Assembly: GCA_035528995.1 (NCBI GenBank)
Contig: DATKXO010000189.1
Span: forward strand, 1 to 19,305
DNA: 19,305 nucleotides
Direction: 5' to 3'
Origin: DATKXO01 sp035528995
GTDB taxonomy: Bacteria > Planctomycetota > Phycisphaerae > UBA1845
Position 1 is the stretch's first letter. The number at the start of each line of letters is the position of its first letter. Both the position numbers and the translations under genes were made by a program. Under the pieces are notes generated by a model, which made no database searches, was not told the origin of the DNA, and saw only the letters and a program-made list of their open reading frames with translations. This document shows positions 16,201-19,305 of the stretch, piece by piece.

Positions 16201-17126
16201 GTCGAGCTGCCGCCCTGGATGCTGGCATCGGCCCAGGCCATCGGCGTATTCACCTCCGACGAGCAGAACGCCGCCTTCGGACCTTCTGTCGCCATCCCGC
16301 TGACCTTGCCGGTTACGTCGGTGAAGATGATCAAGCTTTCCTGGTAGAGAATCTCCCCGCTCTGGGCATCGGCCACAAACAGCCACTTCTCCGGACGCTC
16401 CGCGTCGGCCGAGCCGTAGTTGTCCGCGACATAGCTCACCGCCACCCGCGGCTCCACGACCATGTCGTCCACACCGGCCCAGATCACGGTCTCCGGCTGC
16501 GAGAAGTTGACAAAGCCGGGCCTCGCGCCCGCGATCGGTGCTCCCAGCATGTCGCTCCGGTCCACTACCGCTGCGACGGCAGCCTCGGCCGCCTCCGCGT
16601 CGACCGCCCCCAACCCCGCCCTCGGGTTCACCACCACGAAGTCGCCCAGGTTTCGCAGGGCGGACGCCGCCAGAACCACCGGGTACTCCCCCGCGTTGCG
16701 GACCAACACGCGCAGGTCGGCCCGGAACACCGGGATGCCCTCCTTGTATTGCCCGTAGCGCAAGAGCGTGAATTTGTACGTGCCCGTCGCACGGTCGTAC
16801 ATCAAGGGCTGGGCCAAAGCCGCCCCATCGCTGAAGCCCACCGGCTCGAGGTCATCCGTTTGCACCCCGAAAACGCCCGCACGCTCCAGACGGAACAGCT
16901 CCGCCGACTGCTCCGGCGTTGCCCCGTAGACCAGCGCCCTGCCGTACACGCGCGTCACGCGGTCGCCCCGCTGATGGATCATGACCCCGGGTACGTCCAC
17001 CTCGAGCCTGTCAAGTGCCGCCTGTGCCGTCTGCGCCGTCTCGGGCGCCGCGGCCCTGGCCGGAACAAACAGCCCCACCGTCAGAACCATCACGACGAGC
17101 GCAACGATCACTCCCACCCTACTCAT
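13278..17126 (-). CDS. Secreted M36-like (fungalysin-type) metalloprotease with expanded Cys-rich region and dockerin tail
   Basis: The predicted precursor is 1282 aa. A signal peptide covers residues 1-26 (VGVIVALVVMVLTVGLF, then ARA-AAP). A thermolysin/fungalysin-type propeptide (FTP/PepSY-like) covers about 35-270. The catalytic region (about 360-595) has HEYGH with H448, E449 and H452, and GEGMSD with E467 as the likely third zinc ligand; this is the M36 pattern with a shortened loop. The tail starts at about 600: BACON-like domain (601-705), jelly-roll-like domain (about 710-872), a Cys-rich region with six 27-residue units, a small beta domain and two dockerin-type EF-hands. The ATG at 17126 is chosen for GGAGAA 4 nt upstream and the signal peptide directly after it; an upstream in-frame ATG at 17222 is not supported. 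The gene lies in tandem behind no other gene on its strand and 568 bp before the C25 gene, with a terminator between them, so the two are probably separate transcripts. Confidence 0.92.
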   Translation of the reverse strand: MSRVGVIVALVVMVLTVGLFVPARAAAPETAQTAQAALDRLEVDVPGVMIHQRGDRVTRVYGRALVYGATPEQSAELFRLERAGVFGVQTDDLEPVGFSDGAALAQPLMYDRATGTYKFTLLRYGQYKEGIPVFRADLRVLVRNAGEYPVVLAASALRNLGDFVVVNPRAGLGAVDAEAAEAAVAAVVDRSDMLGAPIAGARPGFVNFSQPETVIWAGVDDMVVEPRVAVSYVADNYGSADAERPEKWLFVADAQSGEILYQESLIIFTDVTGKVSGMATEGPKAAFCSSEVNTPMAWADASIQGGSSTFANASGEFTIPNGGFSSVTVESPMSGEYFYITDYAGPEEDLAQSVIPPGPANFTHNVLNTDEYVRAQVNGYVQANVVRDFVVTNNPSYPVISGQTNFPVNVNRVDVYCPGNAWYDYSAINFCLADSGYPNTAWSSVIHHEYGHHTVNCGGSGQDQYGEGMSDCMAVLIADDPILGYGFYGDCDTGLRTADNTYQYPCTGEAHVCGNLLSGCIWSIRNELIVTEPVDYLDILSYLTVNSIPMHSGSLITPQIAIDFLTLDDDDSNIGNGTPHRTEICAGFADHSIDCPALTTGMSVTPGDSFISEGPNGGPFVPGSTIYTIENMGPDPINYSVTKTEAWLTITNGSGSLNVSQTADVTVSINSSADSLGDGTYTDTVNFINTTDHVGDTTRGVSLGVGVPVPVYTWTLDSNPGWTTAGLWAFGQPTGGGGQYGNPDPTSGHTGTNVYGYNLSGDYENYLPERHLTTTAIDCTGLSQVSVRFWRWLGVEQPAYDHAYVRVSNNGTSWTTVWQNMEEITDSSWTQVQYDISAVADNESTVYVRWTMGETDVGWQYCGWNIDDIQILALGGGDDCSNGVLDTGEDRIDCGGPCPPCDCTADGECDNGTYCDGAETCDAYGTCQAGPPVDCPDDGLYCNGTEFCDEGADACASTGDPCTDDGLYCNGTESCDEVGDQCVSSGDPCTDDGLYCNGTESCDEVGDQCVSSGDPCTDDGLYCNGTEFCDEGGDVCDSTGDPCTDDGLYCNGTEFCNEGGDVCDSTGDPCVDDGLYCNGTEFCDEGGDVCDSTGDPCVLPEVCDEGADMCVSESTTISSVACCMDQGGTEYCLDMAKGGPATVEPRQGGVSELVLQTADPVEAGSTTATATCVNNVYSGTVTVTADGTMTVMIAMDPLPDQDCCTIAFDGGIVDSVGVRLLAGDVNGDGSVSTADASSIKQRMGIVVGASDFWYDVNMDGNVSTADASSIKQRLGNVAPACP
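13836..14321 (-). repeat. Six 81-bp tandem repeats encoding a Cys-rich unit
   Basis: Units start at 13836, 13917, 13998, 14079, 14160 and 14241, each exactly 81 bp (27 aa). The unit pattern is C-x-DDGLYCNGTE-x-C-x6-C-x5-P. The units fall in groups: three on the 3' side of the gene carry GGDVCDST, two middle ones carry VGDQCVSS, and the first in protein order carries GADACAST. This fits stepwise local duplication. The C25 gene has one unit only (9728-9808). Confidence 0.92.
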
Positions 17127-17130
17127 GCCC

Positions 17131-17136
17131 TTCTCC
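17131..17136 (-). promoter_or_regulatory. Ribosome binding site that fixes the M36 protease start
   Basis: GGAGAA in the context AAAGGAGAAGGGC ends 4 nt before the ATG at 17126. It places the signal peptide at the N-terminus and rules out the ATG at 17222. Confidence 0.7.
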
Positions 17137-17291
17137 TTTATTCGCAAAAAAGCTCCCTGCCAGTCCCCGTCCTGGCGAAAGGATTCTCCCGCCATGGCCT
17201 GAGGTGGCCTCTGTCCCATCATCCGGGGGATTCACGCGGCGCGATTCCCCTCCCTACGCGGGCGAGCAAATCCGCAGTCTCCAACCCACCC

Positions 17292-17300
17292 AGTATAGCA
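17292..17300 (-). promoter_or_regulatory. Candidate extended -10 promoter of the M36 protease
   Basis: TGCTATACT on the minus strand is an extended -10 (TGN plus TATACT). No clear -35 is present, which an extended -10 can tolerate. The leader would be about 160 nt. The rest of the 17127-17469 gap shows no gene. Confidence 0.4.
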
Positions 17301-17469
17301 CAACAACTTGCAGATAGGGGTTGGCAAAGCGCCGGGCCGCAGGTGGGTCGGCGCCTCCCTGGTAGCACGGATTAACCATGCAGGCGAGCAATACTGTACA
17401 TGCTGAACTGATAACGGCCGGCCCACCCTCGGTATCGCGACGGAGCCGGTTCAGCCCTCACAACCCGGA

Positions 17470-18153
17470 CTACTCGGCCGGGGACGGTTTCCCCCCGCCT
17501 GCCCGGACCGTCGCGTCCGCACGCGGACGTCCGGCAAACCCCACGCTGAACACCCGCCAATGCCCCTGCTCGCCACCATGGCGGTGTAGCCGGACGCGAA
17601 CCACCACGTCGGCACCGCTGATTCCCTCGGGGGCGGCCACCGGCAGATCGACGTAAACGGTCTGGTCCGGCCAGTTCTCGGACCTGCCCCCCGAGCCCTC
17701 CTGCATCAGCGACTGCGCGGTCGGTAGATCGAAATCGAACCCCTCCGCGTAGTACGCCAGCGTAGGCGCCCACTTGTTGACCGTCATGGACACCCACTCG
17801 TCCCGCTCGGACACCGCCCGGTCGCCGAAGAATTCCAGGTACCGTTCGTACATGTAATCCGGGTCGCAGACCGCCAGTTGGCGCTCGACCGCTCGCTGTC
17901 GAGCCGCCAGGTCCGATCCGGCCCAGATGTCGTCGCCGATCGCCCGCAGCAACACGTACGCGACCTCCTTCGGCGAGGCCTCCGGGTCCAGCGTAACGCC
18001 CTGGTCCTCAACCGTCCGGACCTCAACGTGCGGAACCGCCTTGCCCGACAGCCGGGCGTCCTCGCGGCAGCCGATCGTTTGGCCCAACGCCGCTGCGCCC
18101 AGCAACGCGAGCGATACACGGGTCCACCTTGTTGTATCGAACCGTCCGGTCAT
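17470..18153 (-). CDS. Predicted exported protein or lipoprotein of unknown function
   Basis: The 227-aa product starts MTGRFDTTRWTRVSLALLG and continues AAALGQTIGC, a short signal peptide with Cys at residue 29. TIGC is an imperfect lipobox, so a lipoprotein is possible but not certain. The rest has no family I recognise. It is acidic, with a helical stretch (ASPKEVAYVLLRAIGDDIWAG) and a C-terminal beta-rich part with VVVRVRLHRHGGEQGHWRVFSVGF that could be an NTF2-like fold. The start at 18153 is chosen for the signal peptide; an upstream in-frame ATG at 18336 would run through the divergent promoter region and the HIT gene start. No Shine-Dalgarno is visible, and the nearby promoter would give a leader of only about 8 nt, so the message may be nearly leaderless. 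Confidence 0.7.
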   Translation of the reverse strand: MTGRFDTTRWTRVSLALLGAAALGQTIGCREDARLSGKAVPHVEVRTVEDQGVTLDPEASPKEVAYVLLRAIGDDIWAGSDLAARQRAVERQLAVCDPDYMYERYLEFFGDRAVSERDEWVSMTVNKWAPTLAYYAEGFDFDLPTAQSLMQEGSGGRSENWPDQTVYVDLPVAAPEGISGADVVVRVRLHRHGGEQGHWRVFSVGFAGRPRADATVRAGGGKPSPAE

Positions 18154-18167
18154 TCTGGCACCGCGGA

Positions 18168-18195
18168 AGTGTAGCCGGACTGACCTCAGATGCAA
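18168..18195 (-). promoter_or_regulatory. Candidate promoter of the exported-protein gene
   Basis: TTGCAT (18195-18190) and TACACT (18173-18168) on the minus strand are 16 nt apart. The predicted start lies near 18161, about 8 nt before the ATG at 18153. Confidence 0.45.
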
Positions 18196-18209
18196 TCCTC
18201 GGCCCCTAC

Positions 18210-18238
18210 TTGTTCCCTCCCCCGCCGACCGGTAGACT
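18210..18238 (+). promoter_or_regulatory. Candidate promoter of the HIT-dgt operon
   Basis: TTGTTC (18210-18215) and TAGACT (18233-18238) are exactly 17 nt apart. The leader to the ATG at 18287 would be about 42 nt. The -35 elements of this and the divergent promoter are about 15 nt apart, back to back. Confidence 0.5.
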
Positions 18239-18286
18239 CCAGCCCGAACCCGGGCAATCGTTGCAGCCCACCCGCGGAGCCGCCCC

Positions 18287-18820
18287 ATGGCCGATTTCAA
18301 CCCCAACGTCTGGGCGCCCTGGCGAATGGAGTACATCCGCTCCCTCGAGACCCAGAACCGCGACGTGGGTTGTTTCCTCTGCCACTACTGGCAGAACCCG
18401 CACGACGACCGGGCCAATCACGTGGTCCTCCGCCGCGGGGCGGTCTTCGCCGTCATGAACCGGTTCCCCTACACCAACGGCCACCTGCTCATCGCCCCGG
18501 CCGCCCATCGCGCCGAACTCGGCGCACTGGATGACGATGTCCTGTCACAACTGACCACATTGATCCGCGACGCGATCGCGATCCTGACCGATGCCATCGG
18601 CCCGCAGGGGTTTAACGTCGGATACAACATCGGCCGCTGCGCCGGAGCCGGGCTCCCCGATCACATTCACGGCCACATCGTCCCCCGCTGGAACGCCGAC
18701 ACGAACTACATGGCCGTGCTGGGCGGCATCCGGGTCATCCCCGACGCCCTCGACGCGACCTTCGAGCAACTCACCGCCGCCGCCGAGCGCCTCGGCCTGC
18801 GGAACAACGAATCGGGCTAG
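18287..18820 (+). CDS. HIT-family hydrolase, Ap4A phosphorylase-like
   Basis: This 177-aa histidine-triad protein has the motif HIHGHIVPRW at 126-135, with H128 the expected nucleophile that forms the nucleotidyl-His intermediate. The opening WAPWRMEYI (9-17), the C29-x2-C32 pair, NRFPYTNGHLLIAP (58-71) and GFNVGYNIGRCAGAG (108-122) match the subgroup that includes the mycobacterial Ap4A phosphorylase type (Rv2613c-like). The likely role is phosphorolysis or hydrolysis of diadenosine tetraphosphate or another nucleotidyl compound in the cytoplasm. GGAG lies 7 nt before the ATG. The Gly inside the triad is less common than a bulky residue. It is followed 5 nt later by the dGTPase gene, so the two are probably one operon. 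Confidence 0.93.
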   Translation: MADFNPNVWAPWRMEYIRSLETQNRDVGCFLCHYWQNPHDDRANHVVLRRGAVFAVMNRFPYTNGHLLIAPAAHRAELGALDDDVLSQLTTLIRDAIAILTDAIGPQGFNVGYNIGRCAGAGLPDHIHGHIVPRWNADTNYMAVLGGIRVIPDALDATFEQLTAAAERLGLRNNESG

Positions 18821-18825
18821 TCACC

Positions 18826-19305
18826 GTGGCTGCCGTCCCATCCAATCTGGCCGACTACGCCGTGCGCGACGACCGGTCCGCCGGCCGTCCCCACCGCGAA
18901 CCCGACGAGTCCGCACGAAGCCCCTTCGCCCGCGACCGTCAGCGAGTCGTCCAGAGCACCGCCTTCCGCCGGCTCCAGTACAAGACCCAGGTCTTCGTCG
19001 CCCACGAGCACGACCATTTCCGCACCCGCCTGACCCACACCCTCGAGGTCGTCGAGATCGCCCGCCGCCTGGCCACCGCCCTACAAGTCAACGAGGCGCT
19101 GGCCGAGACCGTCGCACTGGCCCACGACCTGGGCCATCCGCCCTTCGGCCACGCCGGTGAGACCACACTCAACGAACTGATGGCCGACCACGGTGGCTTC
19201 GAGCACAACGTCCAGTCGCTGCGAATCGTCGATTACCTCGAGCACCCCTTCCCGCCCTTCCGAGGCTTGAACCTCTCCTTCGAGGTGCGCGAGGGCCTGG
19301 CCAAA
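18826..19305 (+). CDS. dgt: Deoxyguanosinetriphosphate triphosphohydrolase-like HD protein, N-terminal part
   Basis: A GTG at 18826, 5 nt after the HIT stop, opens a frame that runs 160 codons to the window end. It shows the dGTPase signature: SPFARDRQRVVQSTAFRRLQ (32-51), YKTQVFV (52-58), TRLTHTLEV (67-75, H71), and the HD pair H100-D101 in LAHDLGHPPFGHAGE. These are metal ligands of the HD phosphohydrolase site that cleaves dGTP to deoxyguanosine and triphosphate. No Shine-Dalgarno is seen, so translation probably depends on the HIT gene just upstream. The C-terminal part, which would show the subgroup, is outside the window. A shorter start at the GTG 12 codons in is possible but would remove part of the usual N-terminus. 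Confidence 0.93.
   Translation, partial: MAAVPSNLADYAVRDDRSAGRPHREPDESARSPFARDRQRVVQSTAFRRLQYKTQVFVAHEHDHFRTRLTHTLEVVEIARRLATALQVNEALAETVALAHDLGHPPFGHAGETTLNELMADHGGFEHNVQSLRIVDYLEHPFPPFRGLNLSFEVREGLAK

Noticed and set aside
17127..17222. N-terminal extension of the M36 protease (32 codons)
   Set aside because: The ATG at 17126 has GGAGAA at good spacing and starts directly at the signal peptide.
14721..17375. An 884-codon plus-strand open frame antisense to the M36 protease
   Set aside because: Same shadow pattern; it also runs through the intergenic leader and has no ribosome binding site or recognisable domain.
18154..18336. N-terminal extension of the exported-protein gene (61 codons)
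   Set aside because: It would overlap the start of the divergent HIT gene and both candidate promoters, and it precedes a signal-peptide-like start.

Overview
This is a GC-rich bacterial window that looks like Planctomycetota (PVC superphylum, perhaps Phycisphaerae-like). The reasons are a tandem-duplicated UvrA, which PVC bacteria are known to carry, secreted proteases ending in dockerin-type EF-hand pairs, a single-domain C25 (gingipain-clan) protease, and REP-like palindrome doublets. The taxonomic call is an inference from gene content.

Left part (1-9072), all on the minus strand and read right to left. A UvrA N-terminal half (ABC-I, 622 aa, 7136-9004) has its own sigma70-like promoter. 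It is followed by a nucleotidyltransferase-fold gene (6326-7060) and then a 1696-aa protein (1146-6236). That protein is laid out as UvrA ABC-II half, complete second UvrA, and a C-terminal extension made of two diverged repeats. Read through, this is one tandem double UvrA cut exactly at the ABC-I/ABC-II linker of its first copy, with a 190-244-aa NTase gene in the cut. Two REP-like palindrome doublets sit at the special points of the locus: one beside the cut (6261-6320), and one in frame inside the gene (5072-5159), where it encodes almost the whole linker between the two UvrA copies. A CBM9/DOMON-like gene without a signal peptide (493-1149) overlaps the UvrA stop by 4 bp. A separately promoted PD-(D/E)XK nuclease-like gene (1-281) runs off the left edge.

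Middle part (9088-17300), also minus strand, holds two large secreted proteases in tandem: a C25 cysteine protease (9170-12709) and an M36-like HEXXH metalloprotease (13278-17126). Their catalytic heads are unrelated, but their C-terminal ~550-680 residues (BACON-like domain, jelly-roll-like domain, Cys-rich region, dockerin pair) are nearly the same. The DNA similarity continues past both stop codons through a matching terminator hairpin. The copies differ in length by exactly 405 bp, which is five extra 81-bp Cys-rich units in the M36 gene.

Right part (17470-19305). A putative exported protein or lipoprotein (minus) is divergent from a plus-strand pair: a HIT-family Ap4A phosphorylase-like gene and a dGTPase gene 5 nt downstream, cut by the window end. 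Both are nucleotide-cleaning enzymes and are probably co-transcribed.

The strongest candidates for something new are the split UvrA with REP-derived linkers and the head-swapped protease pair with a shared, expanding tail.
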